Part shown: positions 8,540 to 18,900 of the stretch, one piece after another
Position numbering within the stretch: position 1 is the stretch's first letter
How the letters are laid out: the number at the start of each line of letters is the position of its first letter
NCBI GenBank assembly: GCA_947498935.1
Contig: CANMMM010000022.1
Span: forward strand, 1-64,000
Source: an uncultured Aquimarina sp.
GTDB lineage: Bacteria; Bacteroidota; Bacteroidia; Flavobacteriales; Flavobacteriaceae
DNA length: 64,000 nucleotides
Direction of reading: 5' to 3'
Position numbers and translations under genes: made by a program
Notes under the pieces: generated by a model
The model's input: the letters and a program-made list of their open reading frames with translations, nothing else
The model's database searches: none
What the model was told of the DNA's origin: nothing

Positions 8540-8574
8540 AAAAATTAAGAACTACAAGGTTTTCTTAATTTTTT
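8540..8574 (+). terminator. terminator-like hairpin upstream of the sigma gene
   Basis: AAAAATTAAGAA pairs with TTCTTAATTTTT (12 bp), followed by T residues. It lies just before the operator and promoter of the sigma gene and would shield that promoter from read-through. Confidence 0.6.
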
Positions 8575-8593
8575 CCAAAAAAAAATGCCCAAA

Positions 8594-8609
8594 TTACGGA
8601 AATCCGTAA
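8594..8609. promoter_or_regulatory. palindromic operator upstream of the sigma-factor gene
   Basis: TTACGGAAATCCGTAA, centred at 8601.5, lies 29.5 bp before the -7 box TAAGTTTG. Core sequence and spacing equal those upstream of the response regulator. Confidence 0.65.
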
Positions 8610-8630
8610 GGAAGTGTTGAATTCCTGATT

Positions 8631-8638
8631 TAAGTTTG
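8631..8638 (+). promoter_or_regulatory. -7 promoter element of the sigma-factor gene
   Basis: TAAGTTTG matches TAnnTTTG, 28 bp before the ATG. It is paired with the palindrome centred 29.5 bp upstream. Confidence 0.55.
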
Positions 8639-8666
8639 CATCGTAAAACTATAAAAAGTCATAATT

Positions 8667-9242
8667 ATGAACGGGATGCATAAAGATGAGGTTATTATAA
8701 GCGGAATTATTAATGGAGACAAAGGTATTATTTCGGGATTCTACAAAGAGAATGTTCGTTTTGTAAAACATTACGTATTGAGCAACTCAGGTAATGAGGC
8801 AGATGTATACGATGTATTTCAGGATGCTATCGTGATACTCTACCAAAAACTAAGGGATGGAGCCGCAAGAATTAGTACCTCTGTAAAAACGTATTTTTAC
8901 GGAATTTGTAAAAATATCTGGCGTATGAGATTACGCTCTAAAGAAAAGGATGCTTACAGCGAAACGGATGTTACCAATCTACAAGCTACAGACAGAGAGC
9001 ATGCGGATACTTCTATAGAGGTAAAGGAGCGTGAACATCTGTACAGAAAGCATTTTAATACACTATCGGTAAGCGAGCAACAGCTACTAAAACTCTTTTT
9101 TGAACGAAAGACAATGCAAGAAATTGCTGAGATCATGGGGAACTCAGTAGGCTATGTACGAAAAAAGAAGTTTGAAGCGAAAGCAAAACTAATCGCTAAA
9201 ATCGAAAATGACCCTGCATACAAAGAACTAAAAACAACATAA
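8667..9242 (+). CDS. RNA polymerase sigma factor, sigma-70/ECF type
   Basis: A 191-residue protein with a sigma region 2 (about residues 20-90: EADVYDVFQDAIVILYQKL, then KTYFYGICKNIW) and a region 4 helix-turn-helix (about 130-175: LSVSEQQLLKLFF, MQEIAEIMGNSVGYVRKKKF). No anti-sigma gene follows, unlike the FecI/FecR pair at 38277. The gene stands alone between a terminator-like hairpin and a strong downstream terminator. A control at the level of transcription through the TTACGG palindrome is therefore plausible. It resembles the stand-alone sigma factors tied to response regulators in Bacteroidota (SigP of the PorXY circuit is one). I do not claim that it is SigP. Confidence 0.88.
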   Translation: MNGMHKDEVIISGIINGDKGIISGFYKENVRFVKHYVLSNSGNEADVYDVFQDAIVILYQKLRDGAARISTSVKTYFYGICKNIWRMRLRSKEKDAYSETDVTNLQATDREHADTSIEVKEREHLYRKHFNTLSVSEQQLLKLFFERKTMQEIAEIMGNSVGYVRKKKFEAKAKLIAKIENDPAYKELKTT

Positions 9243-9270
9243 ACTCACACATAAACACTACTACTATTCG

Positions 9271-9296
9271 AAAAACACAGCTGCGGCTGTGTTTTT
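9271..9296 (+). terminator. intrinsic terminator after the sigma gene
   Basis: AAAAACACAGC and GCTGTGTTTTT form a perfect stem around TGCG, followed by a T-rich tail. Confidence 0.8.
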
Positions 9297-9363
9297 CTTT
9301 TTTTGCTATTTTTGGTACTGCTATAGCTCTTAGTAAAGTGGCAGTAGCGCACACACGGATTTT

Positions 9364-10029
9364 ATGCCATTATACCCAACCATACAAGAAAGTATCCCAC
9401 TGATTTCTACGGAATGGAAAGTGCGGTATGGGCATTTTTTACAGCAGGAACACCTACAGGTCTTAGCAGCATGTTTGCATCGCTGTAAACAGCAGGGTAC
9501 GCTAGCCATCCAGCACTTGCCAAAATTTGTAGAAGAAGTACCTCCCCCCGCGGCTGCCATCACGGCACATTTCGAACCGTTTTGGACTACTGATACGCTC
9601 ACAGCAGCGCAATGTGCACAACTACTGGAAACAGCCCCTTTTGCCTACCTACTCGTATTGATCGGGCAGCGATGGACTTCTGGTAGTATCAAGGATGCAC
9701 GTGCCATTCCTCCTACTACGCATCTATTACAAACGAGTTGTTTTACCGCTTTTAATGCCAACATAGGAGTAGCTACTAGGGCATTGGAAAAACATATCGG
9801 TCGAAATCCTGATCAGTTTTGGGGGGTGCTAAAAGGGAATGCTACCCAAAAAGAAGCTACTGCCCGCAAATTGGTCTCCCATATACTAAGGCACAAAACA
9901 GGGTGGAATGTTTTCCAACATTATAAACATGGATTTGTATATGAAATTAGAGTGGCATCGGGTCATGGAATGCGCTGGAAACACAGCGGTACGCAATTCA
10001 TCGGGTTCTTAGAACCCTTTGAACAGTAA
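9364..10029 (+). CDS. conserved hypothetical protein, 221 aa
   Basis: I do not recognise a named family. The protein has no signal peptide or membrane segment and looks soluble and cytoplasmic. The C-terminal part is basic and aromatic (HKTGWNVFQHYKHGFVYEIR, then ASGHGMRWKHS and IGFLEPF). This has the look of a nucleic-acid or nucleotide-binding fold, but there is no diagnostic motif. A -7-like element is not obvious, and the start at 9364 is the first ATG. It stands between the sigma-factor terminator and the aldose-epimerase-like gene, in the same direction. Confidence 0.65.
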   Translation: MPLYPTIQESIPLISTEWKVRYGHFLQQEHLQVLAACLHRCKQQGTLAIQHLPKFVEEVPPPAAAITAHFEPFWTTDTLTAAQCAQLLETAPFAYLLVLIGQRWTSGSIKDARAIPPTTHLLQTSCFTAFNANIGVATRALEKHIGRNPDQFWGVLKGNATQKEATARKLVSHILRHKTGWNVFQHYKHGFVYEIRVASGHGMRWKHSGTQFIGFLEPFEQ

Positions 10030-10185
10030 ACATCCTTCCTACTACAGCATCCATTTCTAACACAGTGCCGTACTCCTACAACTCCTATCGCTTTGCTATT
10101 TTTTTACGGAGGTTTCTGTATTTTTGCGAACAACTAGCTATCGGAGATAGCATGGCATACACTATATTAGGAACAACAGACACTT

Positions 10186-11058
10186 ATGATACTTACATTA
10201 GAAAATGAAGCGCTATCGGTACAGATCAATACCATTGGTGCAGAACTGCATAGCATTGTCCCCAAAAAAAACAACATCGAAATGCTTTGGCAGGGAGACC
10301 CTGCCATATGGAGCGGTCGTGCCCCTGTACTGTTTCCAATCGTGGGAGGACTGAAAGAAGGTGTTTACACCTATAATGGACAATCCTTTGCCTTACCCAG
10401 ACATGGTTTTATTAGACACAATGCGCAATTAGAGGTCACTACACATACAGATACCCAATTATCCCTCTTACTGATTAGTTCTGAGGAAACCTTATTGGTG
10501 TATCCGTTTCATTTTGTATTCGAAATTACATTCGAACTGGTAGGTTCTCAGATCGTCATATCGCATAAGATTACAAACATAGGAGACAATACCTTGTTTT
10601 TTGCCGTGGGAGCACATCCTGCTTTTAATTGCCCAATCACACCAGAAGAGCGCTATGAGGATTATTACATCCAATTAGACAATGCAAACGCTACAGACTG
10701 TTATGTATTGACTGCCGATGGGTTAATTTCCACAGATACAATCGATGTAATCGAAGGAGATCGCATTCCACTGAGCACTACCCTATTTGACAACGATGCA
10801 TTGATTTTTAAGAATATTCAAGCACGTAAAGCGACGCTGATGCATCGTACGAAGGGTGCACTCTTATCTTTGGATTTTAGTGATTTCCCCGATTTAGGAA
10901 TTTGGGCAAAACCCAATGCCCCGTATGTATGCATCGAACCTTGGCTGGGGTATGCAGATGTCACTACCACCAATCAGCGCCTAGAAGATAAAGAAGGAAT
11001 CCAACAACTACCTAGCCAGCAAACCCACCTCAGCTCCTATAGCATCACGATTGCTTAA
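10186..11058 (+). CDS. aldose 1-epimerase family protein (LacX/YeaD-like)
   Basis: A 290-residue protein of the galactose-mutarotase superfamily, cytoplasmic, probably interconverting anomers of a sugar or sugar phosphate. Visible family motifs: LPRHGFIR near residue 70, the catalytic-His segment VGAHPAFNCP near 140 and CIEPWLGYAD near 250 containing the catalytic Glu. The length fits the LacX-like branch rather than the 350-residue GalM branch; a true GalM lies at 52095. It is followed by a strong bidirectional terminator shared with the convergent surface-protein gene. The substrate cannot be decided from sequence. Confidence 0.88.
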   Translation: MILTLENEALSVQINTIGAELHSIVPKKNNIEMLWQGDPAIWSGRAPVLFPIVGGLKEGVYTYNGQSFALPRHGFIRHNAQLEVTTHTDTQLSLLLISSEETLLVYPFHFVFEITFELVGSQIVISHKITNIGDNTLFFAVGAHPAFNCPITPEERYEDYYIQLDNANATDCYVLTADGLISTDTIDVIEGDRIPLSTTLFDNDALIFKNIQARKATLMHRTKGALLSLDFSDFPDLGIWAKPNAPYVCIEPWLGYADVTTTNQRLEDKEGIQQLPSQQTHLSSYSITIA

Positions 11059-11083
11059 ACTATAGCGACACCTATAAAAACCA

Positions 11084-11119
11084 ACACGCCTCGATCTGCA
11101 ATATCAGATCGAGGCGTGT
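11084..11119. terminator. bidirectional terminator
   Basis: ACACGCCTCGATCTG and CAGATCGAGGCGTGT form a perfect 15-bp stem around CAATAT, flanked by A and T runs. It serves the plus-strand epimerase and the minus-strand surface-protein gene. Confidence 0.85.
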
Positions 11120-11143
11120 GTTTTTAATAACATATGATATTTC

Positions 11144-14100
11144 TTATCTCAGAATACTCAAATACCCTGAGGATGTTCTGCTTTTATCATCATTCAATTC
11201 TACTACATAATAGTAAGTACCCACAGGCAGTGGTTTGCCCTCGAAAGTTCCTGCCCAAGAGTTATCATACCCTCTGGCTTTAAATACTAGATTCCCCCAT
11301 CGGTTATATACATGTACTGTATTCCTCGGAAAACCTTCGATGTTTGCGATCATAAACGTATCATTTCTACCATCTGCATTAGGCGTCATGGTATTGGATA
11401 CTTTTAGGAAACAGATACTGGTTTGATCCGTCTCTCTGTTATCAATACGCAAAGCAAATTCGGTAACCACAAAACAATCGGATGTAGTATCCGCAGCGCG
11501 TACATAGATCGTGATAGGCACTCCTGCCTCTAGCGTTATACTGGTAATCGGATTAGCTGCTGTAGAAGCATCATCCATCGACTCGTGATAGGTCAGTGCC
11601 GTATTGGTTTGGTCTAATCCCTCGAAAAAACGTGCATTGAGTTGCGTAAGGTCATACACAGAGGTATTCCCTTCTTCTAAACATAAGAAAATATCTGGAA
11701 TGGTCACCACCTCTGGGGTGCGTCCTACTCGTACCTCAAACGAGAAGAGTGTAGTACACCCTAGTGCTTCTACTACATTAGCAAATAAGGTCTGCGTAGC
11801 TGCTCTGGCCGTATAGAAATTAGAGAGTGGATTCAATCCATTATTCGCATCCTCTTCTGTAGCATAATAAGTAACTACAGGAGGATTGGCAGTACCCGCA
11901 GGTACATTTTCTAAAATACGTTCTGTCTGTGACTGTAAGTTAAATTCTGCTTCGATGACTCCTGGTATTCCACAGGCTTCTAAATCCTCGGGTGCTGTAA
12001 AATCAAATTCCGGATTCACTGCGATGGTCTGCGTAGTTTGTACATCGCCTAATCCATCATTGATGGTAAGGGTAATCGTATACGTATTTCCATATTCAAA
12101 AGCATGACGAGGATTACGTGCTGTACTCACTGGACTACCATCGCCAAAATCCCATGCATAGGTAATCGGACTCCAACAGCTTGTAGAGGTATCGGTAAAC
12201 CATAGCTCCTCACATACTTGTGTAAAGGTAAAATCTGCCACACTATTTTGTGGCGTTAGTGTCAGTGTCTGTGTACTCGTCTGTGTGGTGGTACCATCGC
12301 CTACGGTCAGTGTCACGGTATGCGGTCCTACGGTGGTATAGGTATGTGTAGGGTTTTCGGTCGTGCTTCCTGGGCCTCCATCGCCAAAATCCCATGCATA
12401 ACTCGTAATCGGATCACAGAATACGGATAAGTTTCTAAAAGCTACCGTCAGACATTCATCTGGGGTATACTCAAAATCTGAGGCCAGTGATGCTGTAATT
12501 TCTATAGGTGTACTGGTATAGACAAAAGCAACTCCTGTATTCGTATTGGTCATCGTGAGGGTGATACGATAATCACCAGATGCAGTATATACATACGGAA
12601 TTTCGGTTTGCGTTTCATCAGTCACTACGGGTGCACTTCCATCGTCAAAGTCCCATGAATACGAGAAAATAGTAGAATCTGTAAAAGGATTGCCACAAAA
12701 CTCAGATGTATTTACGACACGTATAGACCCACAATCTGGCGGCAATACTTCGAATAATGGCACAATTCCCTGACTCTGAAAAGTATCAGAGGTAGACGCT
12801 GTAGCCCCATCAGCCGCTGTAACTACTAAGGTAATGGTATAGGTCTGCTGTGTGGCTATATTCGGAAATGTATGCAATGGGTTTTCTTCGGTACTCACTG
12901 GGCTACCATCTCCAAAATCCCATTCGTAGGTCAGCCCGCCTTTACAATATCCGGATAAATTGGTAAACTGTACTGTATTACAATTCCCCATCGCATCTAC
13001 GGTAGGTGTGAGTTCGAAAATAGCTTCTGGGAATAGGGGTCCTCCAAAATCCAGTACTTCTACTTCGAAGGTCGTACTTGCCCCTCTACATCCATTTTCA
13101 TTCAATGCAAATACGGTATAGGTAGTCGTCACATCAGGTGTTAACACCGCAGAAGTACCTGTAAAATCGATTTCTTCGAAATAGAATGAATTGGCATTGT
13201 TACCCGTAGGGATCACAGTTACACTAGCACCTTTACAAATCGGTGCTACCATAATTGGATCGATCTCTGCATCGGGTTTGATTTCTAATACAATTTCTGT
13301 AGAGGTATCACAGCCTGTATTAGAAGTAAGGTCTACGGTATAGCTATCTCCCTCTGTAGGATTATCGATCGTAACACTTTGAGTCGTTTCTCCAGAATGT
13401 GGCCATGAGTAGCCTACAAATCCGATAGGGGCTGTAAGTGTCAATGCGCCTCCATTGGTAGGTTGGCAAAAACTATTTACACCTATCGTCAGGTCTCCTA
13501 CACTGGTCTCTAGATATGCGGTAGCACCATGCCCTCCTTTAAGACAGTCTAGAATCACAAATTCTATGGTGATTTGCTCTCCTAAGAAAGGGGTTAAATC
13601 CGCCCCACCAGAGGTCCACGGAAGGATTTGTATGATACTCGAAACTCCAAAAGCATCGGCACAATCTGTAATCGGAAAATCACAATCGTAGTCCCGATCC
13701 AGCTCGCAATTAATAAATCCTTGATCTGCGGCATTCGGCCCTGCAAAGGCTTCAAACTTTCCGCAGGTTACAATTTCTCCTGCACTATTTCGGATATTTA
13801 CTACGAATTTTGGTTGCTCCTCCTCGGAGTGATCTGGGTCTTGTAGAATGATGGCATAACTGTATAATAAATAGGCCTCATTTTCAGTCACGGTAAAGGT
13901 TCTACTGATTTTAGTTGCCACTTTTCCACCTTCTAGATTTCCAATTCTAGCAGAAAACAACCCTCCGGGAAATACCGTAGGAATATCTACAGTACTACAC
14001 AAAATCCCATATTCATCTAATGGAGGTACGGTAGGATTCATGATTTTTATATGATCATTGATATCTCTAAATCCTCCTGTCGTATAATCTTCTGTCGTAC

Positions 14101-14227
14101 CATCGATACGTTCTCCGAGATCCAGCGTCCAGCCTGTAAAATCTCCAGTTTCGAAGTTCATATTATCTGTTTGTGCATGGAGGTACAATGTGCACAACAA
14201 AACAGCAATCGTAAGTAGTTTTTTCAT
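11144..14227 (-). CDS. PKD-domain surface protein with T9SS type B sorting domain (module 1)
   Basis: About 1027 residues from the ATG at 14227. A frame open 29 codons further upstream is less likely, because MKKLLTIAVLLCTLYLHAQ is a clean signal peptide. An N-terminal ~230-residue domain begins TDNMNFETGDFTGW. Ig-like segments follow, then four or five PKD-type domains, each recognisable by YEWDFGDGSP or AWDFGDG. The C terminus is a type B (CHU_C, gliding-motility-associated) sorting domain: MTPNADGRNDTF, VYNRWGNLVF, GKPLPVGTYYYVVEL. It is exported by Sec, then by the type IX system, and attached or released at the surface. It is divergent from a PorP/SprF gene and has a close paralogue at 15965-19054. 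Confidence 0.92.
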   Translation of the reverse strand: MKKLLTIAVLLCTLYLHAQTDNMNFETGDFTGWTLDLGERIDGTTEDYTTGGFRDINDHIKIMNPTVPPLDEYGILCSTVDIPTVFPGGLFSARIGNLEGGKVATKISRTFTVTENEAYLLYSYAIILQDPDHSEEEQPKFVVNIRNSAGEIVTCGKFEAFAGPNAADQGFINCELDRDYDCDFPITDCADAFGVSSIIQILPWTSGGADLTPFLGEQITIEFVILDCLKGGHGATAYLETSVGDLTIGVNSFCQPTNGGALTLTAPIGFVGYSWPHSGETTQSVTIDNPTEGDSYTVDLTSNTGCDTSTEIVLEIKPDAEIDPIMVAPICKGASVTVIPTGNNANSFYFEEIDFTGTSAVLTPDVTTTYTVFALNENGCRGASTTFEVEVLDFGGPLFPEAIFELTPTVDAMGNCNTVQFTNLSGYCKGGLTYEWDFGDGSPVSTEENPLHTFPNIATQQTYTITLVVTAADGATASTSDTFQSQGIVPLFEVLPPDCGSIRVVNTSEFCGNPFTDSTIFSYSWDFDDGSAPVVTDETQTEIPYVYTASGDYRITLTMTNTNTGVAFVYTSTPIEITASLASDFEYTPDECLTVAFRNLSVFCDPITSYAWDFGDGGPGSTTENPTHTYTTVGPHTVTLTVGDGTTTQTSTQTLTLTPQNSVADFTFTQVCEELWFTDTSTSCWSPITYAWDFGDGSPVSTARNPRHAFEYGNTYTITLTINDGLGDVQTTQTIAVNPEFDFTAPEDLEACGIPGVIEAEFNLQSQTERILENVPAGTANPPVVTYYATEEDANNGLNPLSNFYTARAATQTLFANVVEALGCTTLFSFEVRVGRTPEVVTIPDIFLCLEEGNTSVYDLTQLNARFFEGLDQTNTALTYHESMDDASTAANPITSITLEAGVPITIYVRAADTTSDCFVVTEFALRIDNRETDQTSICFLKVSNTMTPNADGRNDTFMIANIEGFPRNTVHVYNRWGNLVFKARGYDNSWAGTFEGKPLPVGTYYYVVELNDDKSRTSSGYLSILR

Positions 14228-14739
14228 GTAGTTACTTCTTATTTTAGGGGTCACAAGAAACGTCCTACTAAACACCTCATTTAGCATTAAAATGTCTGGT
14301 ATAGTTCGTTTCATTTGTTAGTTTATTAATATTTCAACAAAAGGGTATGTCCATTATACATATAGCTTCTTACAAAATTCTGACGAAATTTCGTACTTAG
14401 CCATCCTTCTTAACGCATGTTCTGCAACTAAATTTTATACAATACGAATTAAGATTTTTTTTCTGATGCTTCTTATATGTTTTTACATCGCTCAACAAAG
14501 AGCGATTTTACCTACAAAAAAACATTTAAAATCTGCTTTTCTACCTAAGAATCAACAGCTACCGATTTTTACGGTCAAAAATAGCAAATCCAGTTTCCAA
14601 AAGCTTATCATATATTTGCGCAAAAGTCTAAAAAATATACTGGATAGCCATTGCTTTACAATACTTTTTACCGTAATCGAATTGTGCTTTTTTGTTAAAA
14701 AAATTAAACTGCCTTTTTTAGGACACTTATACCTACACT
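14228..14739. other. divergent intergenic region of module 1
   Basis: AT-rich gap between the minus-strand surface protein and the plus-strand PorP/SprF gene. It must hold both promoters. I see no clear palindrome and no convincing gene. A 100-residue frame starting at 14466 overlaps the next gene and looks accidental. Confidence 0.5.
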
Positions 14740-15738
14740 ATGACCCAAAAACTACCCCAATCTATTAGCCACCTCTTTGCTTATCTAGCGATATACATCT
14801 TAGGGGTATTACTGACACACAGTCCAGTACATGCACAGCAAAGTGCACAATTATCTCAGTACCTACTCAATCCTGTAGTACTCAACCCTGCCATCGCAGG
14901 TGCAGAAGAGTACATGGATGTTACAGCAGCTTACAGAAGACAATGGGCTGGCTTATCAGGCGCACCTACCACTGCTACCATTACCTTTAATGCACCGATG
15001 GATGCACTGTTTAATGGCGCAGCTGCCCAAACCGATGTTTCGCATGCGGGGGTCGGAGCTTTAGTCTATACAGATCAAGCAGGGCCTATCCAACGAAGTG
15101 GTTATTATATCAATTACGCCTACCATCTAAAAGTCGCTCCAAGGTGGTTTGTAGCACTAGGTGGTTTTGTAGGAAGTACGCAATTTCGTTTTGATGATAG
15201 CGATGTGTTTTTTGTACAAACCGATGACGACCCTCTGATACAAAGCGTTTCTTCTTCGGATTTTGATATGAGTTTCGGTACTTTTATCTATTCGGATCAA
15301 TTTTTTATAGGACTAGCTGCACAGCAAATTTTTAATAAAGAATTACCGCTCATCACCACTGGAGGTACGATCGCTACGGGTACGATCAATACCAATTATA
15401 ATTTATTAGTAGGTGGACGCCTATCACTAAGTGATCAATGGCAACTCATCCCCTCCGCATTACTCAAAAACGAAAAAAATACACCCGTACAATGGGATCT
15501 CAATACCAAAGCGATCTATAATGATCGATTCTGGGTAGGTACTTCTTACCGAAACGAAGAGTCGGTATACTTGCTAGCGGGGGTACAATTCTGGGATGCT
15601 TTTTCAGTCAGTTATTCCTATGATTTCCCATTCTCTACCCTATCAGGCTACCAATCAGGATCACACGAAATCGTACTGAGTTATCGATTCTTTGGCAATT
15701 ATAAAGAAAAGTGTCATTGCCCTAGATATGCGATGTAA
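14740..15738 (+). CDS. PorP/SprF family type IX secretion membrane protein (module 1)
   Basis: A 332-residue outer-membrane beta-barrel protein. The signal peptide ends at VHAQ, and the mature part starts with the family hallmark QSAQLSQYLLNPVVLNPA followed by IAGAEEYMDV. Further markers are SYRNEESVYLLAG near the C terminus and a strand-rich end. Family knowledge: SprF-type proteins are needed for secretion or attachment of a specific SprB-like protein with a type B sorting domain, usually the neighbour. Here the divergent gene ending at 14227 encodes exactly such a protein, so the two are probably an effector/partner pair. It is a close paralogue of 19559-20548. Confidence 0.92.
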   Translation: MTQKLPQSISHLFAYLAIYILGVLLTHSPVHAQQSAQLSQYLLNPVVLNPAIAGAEEYMDVTAAYRRQWAGLSGAPTTATITFNAPMDALFNGAAAQTDVSHAGVGALVYTDQAGPIQRSGYYINYAYHLKVAPRWFVALGGFVGSTQFRFDDSDVFFVQTDDDPLIQSVSSSDFDMSFGTFIYSDQFFIGLAAQQIFNKELPLITTGGTIATGTINTNYNLLVGGRLSLSDQWQLIPSALLKNEKNTPVQWDLNTKAIYNDRFWVGTSYRNEESVYLLAGVQFWDAFSVSYSYDFPFSTLSGYQSGSHEIVLSYRFFGNYKEKCHCPRYAM

Positions 15739-15863
15739 GTCATGGCAGTGGTTTATACTTTTCGTAGCAAACAAATAGCATCCTCTATAAACGAATCATA
15801 TCACAGTTTAGATATAATGATCCGTCTATAAAGGATGTTATGTATATTTTTTCAAAAAAATAA

Positions 15864-15951
15864 GGGCGTTACCACAAGGGTCGGGCTATCCGCTATATCT
15901 TTTTTGGTTTTTCAGAAAACCAAAAAAGGATGCCGCTGCTATCCCTAACGC
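15864..15951 (-). repeat. cloverleaf repeat copy 4 (subtype A)
   Basis: Subtype with the C(T)n G/C(A)n G hairpin in the middle. It lies 13 bp beyond the stop of the minus-strand surface-protein gene. Confidence 0.85.
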
Positions 15952-15964
15952 AGCAAGACGTGTA

Positions 15965-18900
15965 CTATCGGATGATACTTACATAACCAGAATACTTACG
16001 GTTTTTGGCATCGTTTAAAGCGACTACGTAATAATACGTCCCTACAGGTAATGGTTTGCCTTGGTACGTTCCTAACCATGTATTTTCATAGCCTGAGTCT
16101 TCAAACACACGATTTCCCCATCGATTGTATACCACTACAGTATTCTGCGGAAATGTTTCAATATTCGCGATCATAAAATGATCATTACTACCATCGCCAT
16201 TCGGTGTCATCGCATTAGAGATCTGCAAGAAACACCTACTATCCTCATCCGTTTCTCGATTATCTACCCGTAGTGTAAATTCCGTGAGCGTATAACACAT
16301 CGATTCGGTAGCTGCGGCACGTACTATCACCGTTACAGGATCGCCTGTTTGCAGCGTCACACTCGTTACCGCATTGGTGCCTTCCATTGCCTCTGTAGTG
16401 GATAAATGATAGGTGAGTACCGTATTTGTAGCAGCAACCTCATCAAAAAAACGAGCGTTTAATTGTGTAAGGTCATAGGCCGTATTGATGCCTTCTTCTA
16501 GGCATAAAAATATATCTTCGATCGAATTCATAGCAGGAGTACGACCTACTGTAATCGTAAATGATAAGATCGTACTACAGCCCTCGGCTTCATCAATACG
16601 GGCATAGATCATCTGCGATGCTTCTAGCGCTGTATATTGTATGCCTACAGGACTGACCGCTGCCTCTGCATTGGCTAGTGATGTATAATAAGTCACCACT
16701 GGTGGGGTTGGTGTATCCGCAGTTACATTGCTTAGGATACGATCTGTCTGTGATTGTAGGTTAAAATCGGCTTCGATCGCTCCCGGAATACCACAAGCGT
16801 CTAAATCTTGGGGAGTTTCGTATACAAAAGCAGGAGCTACCGTGATCGATTCGCGAATCGATGTCGCAGCAACACCATCATCGATCGTAAGTACGACTTC
16901 GTAGGTATTCCCATATACAAAGGTATGTTTAGGGTTTTGATCCGTTACCACTGGGCTACCATCCCCAAAATCCCAACTGTAGGTCAGTGTATCCCAGCAG
17001 CTGGTAGAGGTATCTGTAAATACCAGCGCATCACACTGCTGTACATAACTAAAACTAGGCGTACTGGCTTGTGGGGTTAGGGTAATTATTTGCTCAATAG
17101 TATCGGTGGTGGTACCATCTGCTACCGTAAGGCGCACCGTATGCGGTCCTACACTGGTATAGGTATGCGATGGAGATTCCTCGGTACTTGATGGACTGCC
17201 ATCGCCAAAATCCCATGTATACGCTGTAATGGGTTCACAAAAGGTGGATAGATCTCTAAAATCTATCGTTAGACAGCTATCCGTTTTAAACTCGAAATCT
17301 GCGGTGAGCGTGGCTACTATTTCTACAATATCAGAAGCCGTATAGGTAACGTTATTCACGGTGTTTTCCATAGTCATGGTGATGGTGTAGATACCCGTTG
17401 CAGCATATACATGGGTGAGCTCAGCAGTAGTTTGATCGGTCGTTTGTACCGTACCATCGCCAAAATCCCATGAATAGGTATAGAACGTATTATCTGCAAA
17501 AGACGCATCACAGATCATAGAAGTGTTCAAAACAGTGACCTTTGCACATTCTGGTGGCAGTACATCAAAAGAAGGTGCAATCCCTCTACTCTGAAAATTA
17601 CCTGTAGCAGTGGCAGTATCACCATCGGGTGTCGTAATCGTAAGGGTGATGATATAGGTGATTTGATCTGTGGTATCTGGATAGGTATAGGTAGGATTTT
17701 CTTCGGTACTGATAGGGCTACCATCACCAAAATCCCATTCATAGGTCAATCCCCCTCTACAATAGGAGGAATTATTGATAAAATTCACTCGATTACAGGT
17801 TTCTGGAGTATCCAGTACAGGTTCGATCTCAAAGGCCGCTTCTGGAAATGCAGATCCATTAAATTCTAATACTTCGATGGTAAAAGTCGTACTTTCTCCC
17901 CTACAGCTATTTTCATTTAATGGAAATACGGTATAGGTAGTCGTAACTTCTGGAGATAACACAAAGGAAATCCCTGTAGTATCCACTTCTGGAATATAAA
18001 ACGAATCGGCATTAGTACCCGTCGGAGCAATCGTGACACTACCACCTTTACAGATCGTTTGGTCAGGAATAGGGTCTATTTCGGCTGCTGGTTTGATACT
18101 CAGGGTTACCTCTGTAGTAGTATTACAGCCTGTATTAGAAATCAAATCTACGGTATATACATCACCTTCTACTGGGTTATTAATGGTAATGGTTTGAGTC
18201 GTTTCTCCTGTAGACCATAAGTAGGATACAAATCCTAATGGAGCCGTAAGTGTAAGCGAACTACCACTGTCTGTCTCGCAAAAACTATCTACTGATACGT
18301 TTAAGTCTGCAATACTCGCCTCTAGATACGCACTGGCTCCATGCCCTCCTTGTAGGCAATCTAGGATCACAAATTCTATCGTAATTTCTTGTCCTAGATA
18401 AGGGCGTAAATCTGCTCCTCCTGAGGTCCAAGGTAAGATTTGTATAATATTAAAGGGTCTAGGAAACGCATCTGGACATTCGGTAAGCGGAAAATCACAT
18501 TCATAATCTCGCGGCAATTCACAGGAAGAAAATCCTTGTTCTTCGGCATTGGGCCCTGCAAAGGCTTCGAACTGCCCACAGGTTACGATATCTCCATCAT
18601 TATTTCTAATATTGACTACGAATTTCGGCTGTTCTGCTTCTGAGTGTCCTGGCTCTTGCAGAATAATCGCATAACTGTATAAAAGATAGGACTCATTTTC
18701 GGTAACGGTAAAGGTTTTACTCACTTTAGAGGCCACCTTACCACCGTCTAAATCTCCGATACGGGCAGAAAATTGTCCGCCGGGAAAAACGGTAGGGATT
18801 TCTATGGTTTCGCAGATAATACCATACTCATCTATCGGAGGCACCGTAGGCGTCATCATCCGTATATGGTCATTAATGTCTCTAAAAAAATCTGCGTCGT

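Noticed and set aside
14466..14768. 100-codon plus-strand frame before the first PorP/SprF gene
   Set aside because: Overlaps the true start in another frame; Lys/Phe/Ile-rich as expected from AT-rich intergenic DNA.
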